A DNA stretch of 64,000 bases from Micromonospora chokoriensis (GTDB taxonomy: Bacteria; Actinomycetota; Actinomycetes; Mycobacteriales; Micromonosporaceae), in NCBI RefSeq assembly GCF_000718555.1, contig NZ_JOAN01000005.1, forward strand, positions 62,001 through 126,000. The letters are read 5' to 3'. The position numbers were made by a program, and so were the translations under genes. How positions within the stretch are numbered: position 1 is the stretch's first letter; each line of letters starts with the position of its first letter. The notes under the pieces were generated by a model that worked only from the letters and a program-made list of their open reading frames with translations, did no database searches and was not told where the DNA came from. Positions 22,587 through 31,544 of this stretch are shown piece by piece.

Positions 22587-25500
22587 TTGAGTACGCTGCT
22601 GTTCCGACGTCCGGCCCGACGTGTCGGGCCGGAGATGCCGTCCGGCGAGATGACTCTGCAAGAGCCGCCGGAGCTGCCTGAGACACAGAGCGGCGGCATG
22701 CGCCACGCGCTGATGGTGCTGCCGATGGCGCTGATGTCCGGCGTGATGATGCTCATGTACGTCACCATGTCCCGTGGGCCGCTCACCTTCGTGATGTTGG
22801 GTCTGATGGCGGTGGCCATGGTCGGCATGCTGCTCGGCCAGGTCATGGCGGGCGGCATCGAGCGTAAGAAGCGGCTGGGCGGCGACCGTCGGGAGTACCT
22901 GCGCTACCTGTCCCAGAACCGGAAACGAGTACGCAAGGACGTGGCCCGCCAGCAGGAGGCCAACAACTGGCAGCACCCCAGCCCGCACTCGCTCTGGTCG
23001 TTGGTGATGACCACCCGACGGTGGGAACGCCGCCCCACCCACCCGGATTTCCTGGAGCTGCGGGTCGGCACCGGTGAGCAGCGGCTGGCAATGCGGATCA
23101 CTCCCATGCAGACCAAACCGATCGAGGACCTGGAGCCGTTGTCGGCGAAGTCGCTGCGCCGCTTCATCCGCGCCTACACCACCCTGGCGGACCAGCCCAT
23201 CGCGCTTTTCCTGCGTGGATTCGGCCAGGTACGCCTCGCTGGGGAGCAGCAGGAGCGGCGGGCGTTCGCTCGCGCCCTGCTGAGTCAGGTGGTCACGTTC
23301 CACGCCCCGGAGGAGGTCCGGCTGGCGCTCTGCGTGGCCGACGACGGAGTCGCCGCGTGGGAGTGGGCCAAATGGCTGCCGCACCTGCAGCACCAGACCG
23401 AGCATGACGCCGCCGGCGCGGTCCGCCTGGTCGGCGACAGCATCGAGGCGGTGGAGCGACTCTTCGGCGAGTCGTTCGCCGCCCGGCCCCGGTGGGAGTC
23501 GGGCGCGACCCCGAGCCGCGACGAGCCGTTCGTGGTGGTGATCCGCGACGGTGGCCGGCTGGCGAGCAACAGCCGGTTCGCCACCGCCGGTTACCGCAAC
23601 GCGGTCCTGATCGACCTGGACGACCCGAGCCCGTCCGTTGGCAAGGGCACGATCTGCCTCGCGGTGGAGGGCGACAACCTGCAGATGCTCCGGCGGGACC
23701 GGGTCGGCAACGAGGTACGCACCCGGCTGGCCCGGCCGGACCGGATGAGTGTGGCCCGGGCGACGGCGATCGCCCGGCTGCTGTCGCCGTACCGGATCGG
23801 TGTCGTCACCGAGACCGCGGCGGACACCCTCGCCTCCGACTTCGACCTCGGCGCGATGCTGAACATCCCGGACGTCAAGCGTCTGGATCTGGCGAAGCTG
23901 TGGGCGCCCCGGTCGATCTCGGATCGGTTGCGGGTGCCGATCGGCATCGACGCCGCCGGCCACTCGGTCGAGCTGGACATCAAGGAGTCGGCGCTGGGCG
24001 GCATGGGCCCACACGGGATGCTGATCGGTGCGACCGGTTCGGGCAAGAGCGAGCTGCTGCGTACCCTGGTGCTGGCGCTGGCGGCAACCCACTCCTCCGA
24101 GACGTTGAACTTCGTCCTGGTCGACTTCAAGGGTGGCGCCACCTTCCTCGGCCTGGATCAACTCCCGCACACCTCGGCGGTCATCACCAACCTCGCCGAC
24201 GAGGCCGCGCTGGTCGGTCGGATGCAGGACGCGATCCATGGTGAGCTGGTCCGCCGGCAGGAGCTGCTGCGGCAAGCGGGCGGGTTCAGCTCCGTGCTCG
24301 ACTACGAACGTGCGCGGGCCCAAGGGGCATCGCTCGATCCGCTGCCCACGCTCTTCGTCGTGGTCGACGAGTTCAGTGAGCTGCTCGCGACGCACCGCGA
24401 CTTCATGGACCTGTTCGTGATGATCGGGCGGCTCGGCCGGTCGCTCGCGGTGCACCTCCTGCTGGCCAGCCAACGCGTCGACGACGGTCGGATCGGCCAG
24501 CTCGAATCACACCTGTCGTACCGGATCGGCCTGCGGACCTTCTCCGCCATGGAGTCCCGCTCGGTGATCGGTGTGCCGGACGCGTACGAGTTGCCCCCGG
24601 TGCCGGGCAGCGGCTACCTCCGCACCGATGTGTCGACGCTGATCCGCTTCAAGGCCGGGTATGTCTCCGGCGCCTACAAGGAGGCCGTCACCCGGGTGCG
24701 GCAGGAGGTTCTGCAGCAGCAGGTCGTGCCGTACCGGTTGGAGCCGGTGATGGCAGCCGAGGTCGACGCCGCTGAGGAAGCGACCGAGGGGGACGACCCC
24801 GCCGACGCCCTGGCCGGGCTCTCCGCCATGGAGACGGCGCAGGAACGCAGTGTGCTCTCCATGGTGGTGAGCCAGCTCGTCGACAACGGGCCACCGGCGC
24901 ACCAGGTCTGGCTGCCACCGCTGAGCGACTCACCGACGCTCGATCAACTGTTGCCGACGTTGACCCCCGACCCGGATCTCGGTCTCACCGCCCACGACTG
25001 GCCCGGCAACGGCCGGTTGATCGCACCGGTGGGCTTCATCGACAAACCATTCGAGCAGCTACGCGACCTGCTGGTGGTCAACCTGGCCGGCATCGGTGGG
25101 CACGTCGGCATCGCGGGCGGGCCGCGCAGCGGTAAGAGCACCCTGCTACGTACGCTGATCAGCGCCCTGGCGCTCACCCACAGCCCTCGCGAGGTGCAGT
25201 TCTACTGCCTCGACTTCGGCGGTGGCACGCTCAGCGCGCTGGCTGAGCTGCCCCACGTGGGCAGCGTCGCCGGTCGGCTCGACACCGAGCGGGTGAACCG
25301 CACGATCGCCGAGATCACCGGCCTGGTCAGCGAGCGGGAACGGCGCTTCGCCGAGCTGGGCGTGGACAGCATGGAGACCTACCGGCAGTGGCGTGCCGAG
25401 GGCCGGGTCACCGACGACCCGTTGGGTGACGTATTCCTCGTCGTGGACGGCTGGTTCACCCTGCGGCAGGAGTTCGAGCAGCTAGAGATGGCGGTTCGGC

Positions 25501-26585
25501 AGTTCACCGCGCAGGGTCTGAACTACGGCTTCCACCTGCTGCTGACCGCGTCCCGCTGGTCCGAGGTGCACCACGCGATGCGCGACCAGGTCGGCACCCG
25601 GCTGGAGCTGCGCCTCGGCGACCCGGTCGACTCCACCGTCGACCTGCGCATGGCGGCCACCGTGCCGCAGCTACCCGGCCGTGGTCTCACCCCGGACAAG
25701 CTGCACTTCCTCGCCGCGCTGCCTCGGATCGACGGCAAAGCCGACCCAGACAGCCTCACCGACGGGGTACGCACGCTGGTCGGCATGGTGAGCGAGTTCT
25801 GGACGGGCGATTCGGCCCCGCCGGTGCGGACCCTGCCTACGCTCCTGCCGGCCGAGTCGTTGCCGGCGCCGCATGGGGACCTGAAGGTGACGCTGGGCCT
25901 GGACGAGGCCACGATGCAGCCGCTCTGGCACGACTTCTCCGAGCTGCCGCACCTGACCTCACTCGGCGACAGCCAGAGCGGCAAGACCAACCTGCTACGC
26001 CACCTGGCCCGGGCGGTGATGAGCCGGTACACCCCGGCGGAGGCTCGGATTCTGATCGTCGACTACCGGCGGCAGCTCTTCGAGTCGGTGCCGGAGGAGT
26101 ACCGGTTGGGCTACTCCGTCTCCACCGACTCGACCAAGGCGACGGTGGCTGACGCGGTGGCTGGTCTGGCCCCCCGGATGCCAGGTGGAGACATCACCCC
26201 GGAGCAGCTGCGCCGCCGAGACTGGTGGACCGGGCCGCGGCTGTTCGTCCTGGTCGACGACTACGACCTGCTCTCCGGGCACGAGAGTCCGCTGCTGCCG
26301 CTGCTGCCGTACCTGTCCCAGGGGGCGGACATCGGTTTCCACCTGGTGCTCACCCGGGGTGCGTCGAACGTCGTCCGCATGTCGATGGACCCGCTGATTC
26401 GGCGGCTGCAGGAGACGAACAGTCCGGACCTGGCGCTCTCCTGCCCCCCGAACGAGGGTCCGCTGCTCGGCAACACCAAGGCGCGGCACCTTCCGCCCGG
26501 ACGCGCGTTGCTCTGCACCCGACGCGGTGCCCGCCTGATCCAGACCCCGTGGATTCCGCCGCAGGAGCAGCCCCTGACCGCCTGA
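22587..26585 (+). CDS. eccC: type VII secretion ATPase EccCa/EccCb fusion
   Basis: A 1,332-residue FtsK/SpoIIIE-type ATPase that energises ESX export and binds substrate signals. Two membrane helices lie near 42-85. Three ATPase domains follow with Walker A motifs at 481-488 (GATGSGKS), 844-851 (GGPRSGKS) and 1127-1134 (GDSQSGKT). EccCa and EccCb are fused in one chain. I chose the TTG at 22587, which gives the family start MSTLLFRRPARR and has GGAAGG 9 bases upstream; an in-frame ATG lies at 22509. It is transcribed away from eccD and ends 6 bases before a strong bidirectional hairpin. Confidence 0.95.
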   Translation: MSTLLFRRPARRVGPEMPSGEMTLQEPPELPETQSGGMRHALMVLPMALMSGVMMLMYVTMSRGPLTFVMLGLMAVAMVGMLLGQVMAGGIERKKRLGGDRREYLRYLSQNRKRVRKDVARQQEANNWQHPSPHSLWSLVMTTRRWERRPTHPDFLELRVGTGEQRLAMRITPMQTKPIEDLEPLSAKSLRRFIRAYTTLADQPIALFLRGFGQVRLAGEQQERRAFARALLSQVVTFHAPEEVRLALCVADDGVAAWEWAKWLPHLQHQTEHDAAGAVRLVGDSIEAVERLFGESFAARPRWESGATPSRDEPFVVVIRDGGRLASNSRFATAGYRNAVLIDLDDPSPSVGKGTICLAVEGDNLQMLRRDRVGNEVRTRLARPDRMSVARATAIARLLSPYRIGVVTETAADTLASDFDLGAMLNIPDVKRLDLAKLWAPRSISDRLRVPIGIDAAGHSVELDIKESALGGMGPHGMLIGATGSGKSELLRTLVLALAATHSSETLNFVLVDFKGGATFLGLDQLPHTSAVITNLADEAALVGRMQDAIHGELVRRQELLRQAGGFSSVLDYERARAQGASLDPLPTLFVVVDEFSELLATHRDFMDLFVMIGRLGRSLAVHLLLASQRVDDGRIGQLESHLSYRIGLRTFSAMESRSVIGVPDAYELPPVPGSGYLRTDVSTLIRFKAGYVSGAYKEAVTRVRQEVLQQQVVPYRLEPVMAAEVDAAEEATEGDDPADALAGLSAMETAQERSVLSMVVSQLVDNGPPAHQVWLPPLSDSPTLDQLLPTLTPDPDLGLTAHDWPGNGRLIAPVGFIDKPFEQLRDLLVVNLAGIGGHVGIAGGPRSGKSTLLRTLISALALTHSPREVQFYCLDFGGGTLSALAELPHVGSVAGRLDTERVNRTIAEITGLVSERERRFAELGVDSMETYRQWRAEGRVTDDPLGDVFLVVDGWFTLRQEFEQLEMAVRQFTAQGLNYGFHLLLTASRWSEVHHAMRDQVGTRLELRLGDPVDSTVDLRMAATVPQLPGRGLTPDKLHFLAALPRIDGKADPDSLTDGVRTLVGMVSEFWTGDSAPPVRTLPTLLPAESLPAPHGDLKVTLGLDEATMQPLWHDFSELPHLTSLGDSQSGKTNLLRHLARAVMSRYTPAEARILIVDYRRQLFESVPEEYRLGYSVSTDSTKATVADAVAGLAPRMPGGDITPEQLRRRDWWTGPRLFVLVDDYDLLSGHESPLLPLLPYLSQGADIGFHLVLTRGASNVVRMSMDPLIRRLQETNSPDLALSCPPNEGPLLGNTKARHLPPGRALLCTRRGARLIQTPWIPPQEQPLTA

Positions 26586-26590
26586 GCCCA

Positions 26591-26632
26591 GCCAGTGCGG
26601 TGTCCGCCGGATCCGGCGGACACCGCACTGGC
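26591..26632. terminator. bidirectional terminator between eccC and mycosin gene
   Basis: A perfect inverted repeat with 19-base arms (gccagtgcggtgtccgccg) around gatc lies between two convergent stop codons, 6 bases after eccC and 17 bases before the end of the mycosin gene. Confidence 0.8.
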
Positions 26633-26648
26633 GTCAGGCCACCCGCCG

Positions 26649-27878
26649 TCAGGATCGCCAGCGGCGGCGGCGACCCCATCGGACGGTCACCATCGACAGG
26701 TGCACGAGGCCGGCCAGCCCGATCACACCACCAGCGACCGCAGCGGCGATCACCTTCCGCAGATCGATCGGGGGGACGGCCGGCAGCACCGGGGAGACCG
26801 GCGCCTGGGTGGGCAAGGTCGCCTCACTCAACTCCACCGCGGTCATCGCCTTGTACAGGTCGAGGGTGCCGTACCCGACCGAGGCGACGGGCCAGGTGCC
26901 GAGCGGGTGCTCGGCCGCCAACTCCAGCCGGTGCCGGACCTGCGCCTGGGTCAGGTTCGGGAAGTAGGCGCGCACCAGCGCCGCCGCACCGGCCGCGTAC
27001 GCCGCCGCCACCGCCGGCCCGGTCACCGAGTAGTGGCCTGGGCCCTTCGGTGCGAGGCTTACCGCTCCGGCTCCCGGGGCGAGCAGGTCGACGCCGGCCG
27101 CCGGTGGGGCCAACTCGGTCGGTACGCCCTTGAGGTCGAACCCACCCACCGCGAGGACATCCGGGTCGGAGGCCGGATACCAGGGTGTGGAGCCCTCGGT
27201 GCCGGTCGCCTTCTCACCGGAGATCGCGGCGACCACGACGATGTCCCGGCTGATCGCCTCCCGTACCGCGCTGCGCAGCCCCGCAGTCGGGGTTTCGGTA
27301 CCGAAACCGATCAGGATGACGTCGGCCTTCGCCGCCGTCGCCGCCCGGATGCCGGCGGCCAGCGCGTCGTCGGGCACCTCGCCCTTGCCGGTCGCCACCC
27401 GCACCGGCAGGATCGTCGCGCCGGGGGCGACCCCGACGAAGCCGCTGCCGGTGATCGGTCGCGCCGCCACGATTCCCGCCAACGCGGTACCCCGACCGAT
27501 GCAGTCCCGGTCACCGGAGCCGGGCTGTGTGACATCGGTGCCGCTGCGGACCGCTCCTTTCAGCCCGGTAGCCGCAGCGCTCACCCCGCTGTCGATCACC
27601 GCCACCAGCACGCCGTCGCCCCGGGTCAACGGCCAGACCGCCGACGGAAGCATTCGACGCACCGCCCACGGCGGAGTCTCGGCCACCGTCGGCGACGGGC
27701 CCACACAGCCCTTGGTCACCTTGGGCAACGCCGGCGGTTCGGTGCCCGAGGCCACCTTCTCCCCGAGCGGCACGCTGGCTCCAGCCTGCGCCGACTCCGG
27801 CAGCACCGCGCCGGTGACGCCGGAGAGCAACACCGCCGCGAGGAGTGCGCGCGGCAGCAGGCGACAGGGCCGGATCAC
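26649..27878 (-). CDS. mycosin-like subtilase (S8) with lost catalytic His and Ser
   Basis: A 409-residue protein with signal peptide (1-32), subtilase domain (about 70-355) and C-terminal membrane helix (about 377-400), as in MycP mycosins. The Asp motif is kept (VAVIDSGV). The His motif reads CIGRGTALAG where mycosins have GHGT, and the Ser motif reads TGPAVAAAYAAG where they have GTS. Both catalytic residues are replaced, so it should be a pseudoprotease. Mycosins are known to stabilise the ESX membrane complex independently of proteolysis, a role it could keep. The GTG start overlaps the upstream stop by 4 bases (GTGA). Confidence 0.9.
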   Translation of the reverse strand: MIRPCRLLPRALLAAVLLSGVTGAVLPESAQAGASVPLGEKVASGTEPPALPKVTKGCVGPSPTVAETPPWAVRRMLPSAVWPLTRGDGVLVAVIDSGVSAAATGLKGAVRSGTDVTQPGSGDRDCIGRGTALAGIVAARPITGSGFVGVAPGATILPVRVATGKGEVPDDALAAGIRAATAAKADVILIGFGTETPTAGLRSAVREAISRDIVVVAAISGEKATGTEGSTPWYPASDPDVLAVGGFDLKGVPTELAPPAAGVDLLAPGAGAVSLAPKGPGHYSVTGPAVAAAYAAGAAALVRAYFPNLTQAQVRHRLELAAEHPLGTWPVASVGYGTLDLYKAMTAVELSEATLPTQAPVSPVLPAVPPIDLRKVIAAAVAGGVIGLAGLVHLSMVTVRWGRRRRWRS

Positions 27879-29677
27879 CCGCGTGCTGCGGAGCCGGTCG
27901 AGGTCGACCCGGACGTACCCGGGGCAGTTGCCCCGGTCTGCGCCTCACCTCCGGCCGACACCTCGAGGTGGGTGACACCGTCGTCGACGGGGGCCGGCCC
28001 GGCGAACCCGGGAACGGGAAGGCCGTCCACCCGGAACACACCCCGAACACCGTCCGGGTTCTCGATGGGCGAACCCACCGGCCCGCCGGGGACCTCACCG
28101 GGGCCGGGCCGGCGGACCCGGGCGGCCACACCGTCGCCGGTCGCCGCAAGCGCCCCGGACGGACGCCGGAACAGCAGTGCCGCCCCCGCTAGCCCGGCCA
28201 CCACCAGCAGGCCGATGCTGAGGATGCGACCCGTCGGCGTACCACCGGAATCGCGCGGCGCGGGCTTCACCTCCGCGGCGAGCGCCGTGGTGACCGCGGC
28301 GTTCGCGTTGACCATGCCCCAACCGGTGACCGGATCGGGGTCGGTGCGTCCGGCATGGTCGGCGGTGGCCTTGATCCGCTTGACGACCTGCGCCGCGTTC
28401 AGATCGGGGTGGGCGGAGCGGACCAGAGCCGCCGCGCCGGCCACGAAGGCGACCGCGTACTGCGAGCCGCTGCCGGTGCGCATCCCCGCGCCATTGGCCC
28501 CGATGGAGCCCACGTCGATCCCCGGCGCGGCCACATCCACCCCGGCCGGCTGGTAACTGGCCGCCGGCTGCCCCTCGGCGCCGAAGCCGCCGACGCGCAG
28601 CAGGCTGTCCGGTCCGCTGGGGGCGCTCGGCGACGTCGAACCGTCGGTGGCCGCCGCCAGGGCCGGGGCCACCAGCACCACGTCGTGCTGGGACGCTTGC
28701 CGGATCGCCTCCGACACGTCGGCGTCGGAGACGTTCACGAAGGCGCCGAGCGCGATCACCCGGGCACCTGCGGAGACCGCGACCTGAATCGCGGTGGCGG
28801 CGTCGGCCGACTTCGACTGCGGGGTCTCCCCCACCACTCGCAGCGGCAGGATCGTCGCCTCCGGCGCCATGCCGACCACCGGAGTACCCCGGGTCGCGCT
28901 CGGCGCGCCAGTTCCGGGCGTACGGGCACCGATGATGCTCGCCATCGCGGTGCCCGAGCCGAGGCAATCGATGTCACCGCGACCGCTGCCCGCCGGGATG
29001 TCCGCCCCCACCGCGACCCGCCCGCCGAGTTCCACGGTGGCCGCGTCTACGCCAGAGTCGACCACCGCGACCAGCACGCCGCTGCCCCGGGTACGCCCCC
29101 ATGCCTGGTCGGGGGTCATCCGCTCCTGGGCCCAGCCCGCGTTCGCTCGCGGTGGCAGCGGATTGGCGCACGGTCCGGAGGTCGGAGTGTTGCGCGGCGG
29201 CGCCGGAGGCGGCGGCGGGGGTGTTCCCGGGCTGGTGCCGCCGGCCGGTGCTCCGGTGGGGACCTGACCGACGCGTACGCCGTCCCCGACCGCGTCCCAG
29301 GGCAGGATCAGCGACCAGCCGGCACGCAGTTGCCTCGACTCGGTCAGGGTCTGACCGTCGGGCTGCTGCCGGCCGACGTTGAGCCGGTAGATCTCCTCGG
29401 CCCGGCTGGCGGTGCCGAGCAGTCGCCCAGCGATCGCGGCGAGGGTCTCCGGCCCGTCCTGACCGGCGGTAACCGCGTAGTACTTGGTGAATGTCTCGTT
29501 CTGCGCCGGCCCGCCGGTCGCGGACGGTGTGGGTGCCGACAACACCGCAGCGGACATCACGGCGGATGCCGGCACCGCCACGCCCGGCAGCTCATCCGCT
29601 CCGGTCGCCTGCGCCAGGGCAGCCACCAGGGCCACGCAGCCCAGCACGCTGGACCAGGCCCGTACCTTCGCCGTCAC
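27875..29677 (-). CDS. LysM-like/mycosin fusion protein, catalytic His and Ser lost
   Basis: A 600-residue exported protein. A signal peptide is followed by a LysM-like module (about 65-140: YYAVTAGQDGPETLAAIAG, ...EEIYRLNVGRQ), a Pro-rich linker, a subtilase domain (about 180-480) and a membrane helix (about 500-520) with a cytosolic tail. Asp is kept (VAVVDSGVD), but the His motif is CLGSGTAMAS and the Ser motif is GSGSQYAVAF, so this second mycosin is also predicted inactive. The LysM-like part resembles that of the gene upstream and may bind peptidoglycan. It is translationally coupled to the smaller mycosin. Confidence 0.85.
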   Translation of the reverse strand: MTAKVRAWSSVLGCVALVAALAQATGADELPGVAVPASAVMSAAVLSAPTPSATGGPAQNETFTKYYAVTAGQDGPETLAAIAGRLLGTASRAEEIYRLNVGRQQPDGQTLTESRQLRAGWSLILPWDAVGDGVRVGQVPTGAPAGGTSPGTPPPPPPAPPRNTPTSGPCANPLPPRANAGWAQERMTPDQAWGRTRGSGVLVAVVDSGVDAATVELGGRVAVGADIPAGSGRGDIDCLGSGTAMASIIGARTPGTGAPSATRGTPVVGMAPEATILPLRVVGETPQSKSADAATAIQVAVSAGARVIALGAFVNVSDADVSEAIRQASQHDVVLVAPALAAATDGSTSPSAPSGPDSLLRVGGFGAEGQPAASYQPAGVDVAAPGIDVGSIGANGAGMRTGSGSQYAVAFVAGAAALVRSAHPDLNAAQVVKRIKATADHAGRTDPDPVTGWGMVNANAAVTTALAAEVKPAPRDSGGTPTGRILSIGLLVVAGLAGAALLFRRPSGALAATGDGVAARVRRPGPGEVPGGPVGSPIENPDGVRGVFRVDGLPVPGFAGPAPVDDGVTHLEVSAGGEAQTGATAPGTSGSTSTGSAARG

Positions 29678-29834
29678 AGACGGTCTCCTTCGCCTCGCGG
29701 TGTGCTCGCAAGACGACGCTGTGGGTCACACCGCAGAGTCGCCCTCCCCGACGACGCTGCCGTGGGCCCGTTGGTTCAAATCTCACCTCGACCGGCCCGT
29801 GACGGTCGTGCACGGGACCGCCGGGTGCCAGCTG

Positions 29835-31388
29835 TCAGGGCTTCGGCTCGGTGACCCGAACTGACCAACGGGTCCGCATCATCTCGCCGACCAGCACCGG
29901 AATCACCCGGTGGTCGGTCCGTGCTGCCAACTCCCGCGCGCTGGTCAATTCCACGCCACTGAGACCCGCGCTGACGATGATGCTCGGCTGGGGCAGCATC
30001 GCGATCTCGCGCTGGCTGGTCGGGAAGGTGTCCAGCCGCCGCCACCCGCGCGGAAGGTCGGCGCCGAGCACGTCGCCGACGACGTTCACCGCCAACACGG
30101 TCGCCTGGAGTCCTTCGGCCATCGCGCGTGCCTGCCGACGCGCGGCTGAAGGCGTGCCGGTGACGGTGAACACGTCGGGCGTGGCGCCGAGGTCGACGAC
30201 GAACTGCCGCCCACCCTGACGGCCGAGGACGAACGGCATCAGCGCGGCCGAGAGAGACTCGTCGCCAAGCCACCCGCAGGGCACGCCGGCGGCGTCGTCC
30301 GCGGCGGCGCCCATCAGACGTACGTCGAGCCGGTCCGGCGGGTCGCCCGCCAACGACTCGAGAATGACGACGGCACGCCCCGATGCCCACATCGCCGACA
30401 CCGATGGGGCGGGATCGACGCCTGCGGTGTCGACCGCCTTCGGCACGGTGTCGGCCGGAGCGGAGTCAGCCGACGGGGACCTCACCGGAGCCGGAACGGC
30501 AATCGGTGCGGGAGGCGGCTCGACGGCCGGAACGGGGACCGGGACCGGAGCCGGCTTGGCGGCCGGAGGCGCAACGGGGGTCGGGACGGCGGCCGGGACT
30601 GGGGTCGGCGTCGGCTCGGCGGCCAGGACCGGGACCGGAGGCGGCTCGACGGCCGGGACGGCGGCGGGCAGAGCTGCGACCTGCGGCTCAGGCACGGCCG
30701 CGACCTGCGGCTCAGGCCGGGCGGCCTCCGGCCGGGCGGTCGTAGGTTGGGGCGTCGCCGACCCACGGCGGCCACGGAACTGCCACAACACCACCACGAT
30801 CAGGAACGCCACCATCAACCCGGCGATGCCGATGAGGTACGAGGTGGTGCTCGTACCGTCGGCACGGGAGCTGGTGGGGGCGGCGCTGGCCGATGGGGTC
30901 ACCGACGGCAGCGGGAGCGGCCCGACGTGCACCGCCGCGCCGCGGGCGTCGGCCGGCAACTCGAGCACCCATCCGGGTTGCAGCGCTGCCAGCGGGTCGG
31001 TGAGTCGACCATTGTCATGCTGCAGACGGCCCCGATTGAGCTCGAAGATCTCCTGGGACCGCTTGCCGTCGCCGAGCGTCTGCACCGCAATCTGGTAGAG
31101 GTATTCGCGCTGGCCGTCCCGAGGGGCTCCGACCAGGTAATACCGCGAGGCTCCCGGGCTCGCCACGACGCCGGCCGGGGAGGCGGGAACGTCGGCCTGC
31201 CCGGACACTCCCGGACTCGGCGGCGCAGCGGCCAGCACCGAGGTTGCCATGGGCAGCGGCCCCAGCAGCACGACGACGCCGAGCAGCGGCATCATCAGGC
31301 CAACGCGCAGCCAACCTCGTCGGTTCCCGACCTGCCTGCCCATCCGCGCACCATCCCTCGCCGAACGCTCGCCCTCAGGAACGGCCAA
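29835..31388 (-). CDS. LysM-like single-pass membrane protein of the T7SS locus
   Basis: A 517-residue protein: signal-like hydrophobic helix (about 25-55), LysM-like module (about 83-155: SRYYLVGAPRDGQ, ...SQEIFELNRGRLQ), membrane helix (about 188-207: GIAGLMVAFLIVVVLWQF), a long Pro/Ala/Val linker, and a 160-residue C-terminal domain (AMWASGRAVVILESLAG...) that I do not recognise. The same LysM-like module is fused to the mycosin downstream. No EccE is recognisable in this locus; this protein sits where an accessory membrane-complex subunit would be expected and may replace it. That role is inference. An internal Met at residue 16 is an alternative start. Confidence 0.75.
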   Translation of the reverse strand: MAVPEGERSARDGARMGRQVGNRRGWLRVGLMMPLLGVVVLLGPLPMATSVLAAAPPSPGVSGQADVPASPAGVVASPGASRYYLVGAPRDGQREYLYQIAVQTLGDGKRSQEIFELNRGRLQHDNGRLTDPLAALQPGWVLELPADARGAAVHVGPLPLPSVTPSASAAPTSSRADGTSTTSYLIGIAGLMVAFLIVVVLWQFRGRRGSATPQPTTARPEAARPEPQVAAVPEPQVAALPAAVPAVEPPPVPVLAAEPTPTPVPAAVPTPVAPPAAKPAPVPVPVPAVEPPPAPIAVPAPVRSPSADSAPADTVPKAVDTAGVDPAPSVSAMWASGRAVVILESLAGDPPDRLDVRLMGAAADDAAGVPCGWLGDESLSAALMPFVLGRQGGRQFVVDLGATPDVFTVTGTPSAARRQARAMAEGLQATVLAVNVVGDVLGADLPRGWRRLDTFPTSQREIAMLPQPSIIVSAGLSGVELTSARELAARTDHRVIPVLVGEMMRTRWSVRVTEPKP

Positions 31389-31544
31389 GACCGTACGCGA
31401 TCGACCCTGGCCCGGCGAACTGCGTCACCGCCCGATCCCACGTCGGCGTCCGTGGTGAAGCAATTCGTCGGGCCGCTGAACCAGCGGGCTTCGGGAGCCG
31501 TCGTGCTTCGGAAGACTGCACGCCCGCAGGGAGGAACAACCAGG
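31389..31544. promoter_or_regulatory. divergent region between LysM-like gene and lysozyme-like gene
   Basis: A 156-base gap between opposite start codons, so promoters for both directions are expected here. An AGGGAGGA ribosome site for the plus-strand gene is visible at 31528-31535. I could not identify a clear -35/-10 pair. Confidence 0.35.

Noticed and set aside
29770..29800. A ggttcaaatctcacc segment that looks like a tRNA T-arm.
   Set aside because: No acceptor, D-arm or anticodon arm can be built around it; the stretch is the gap before the LysM-mycosin gene.
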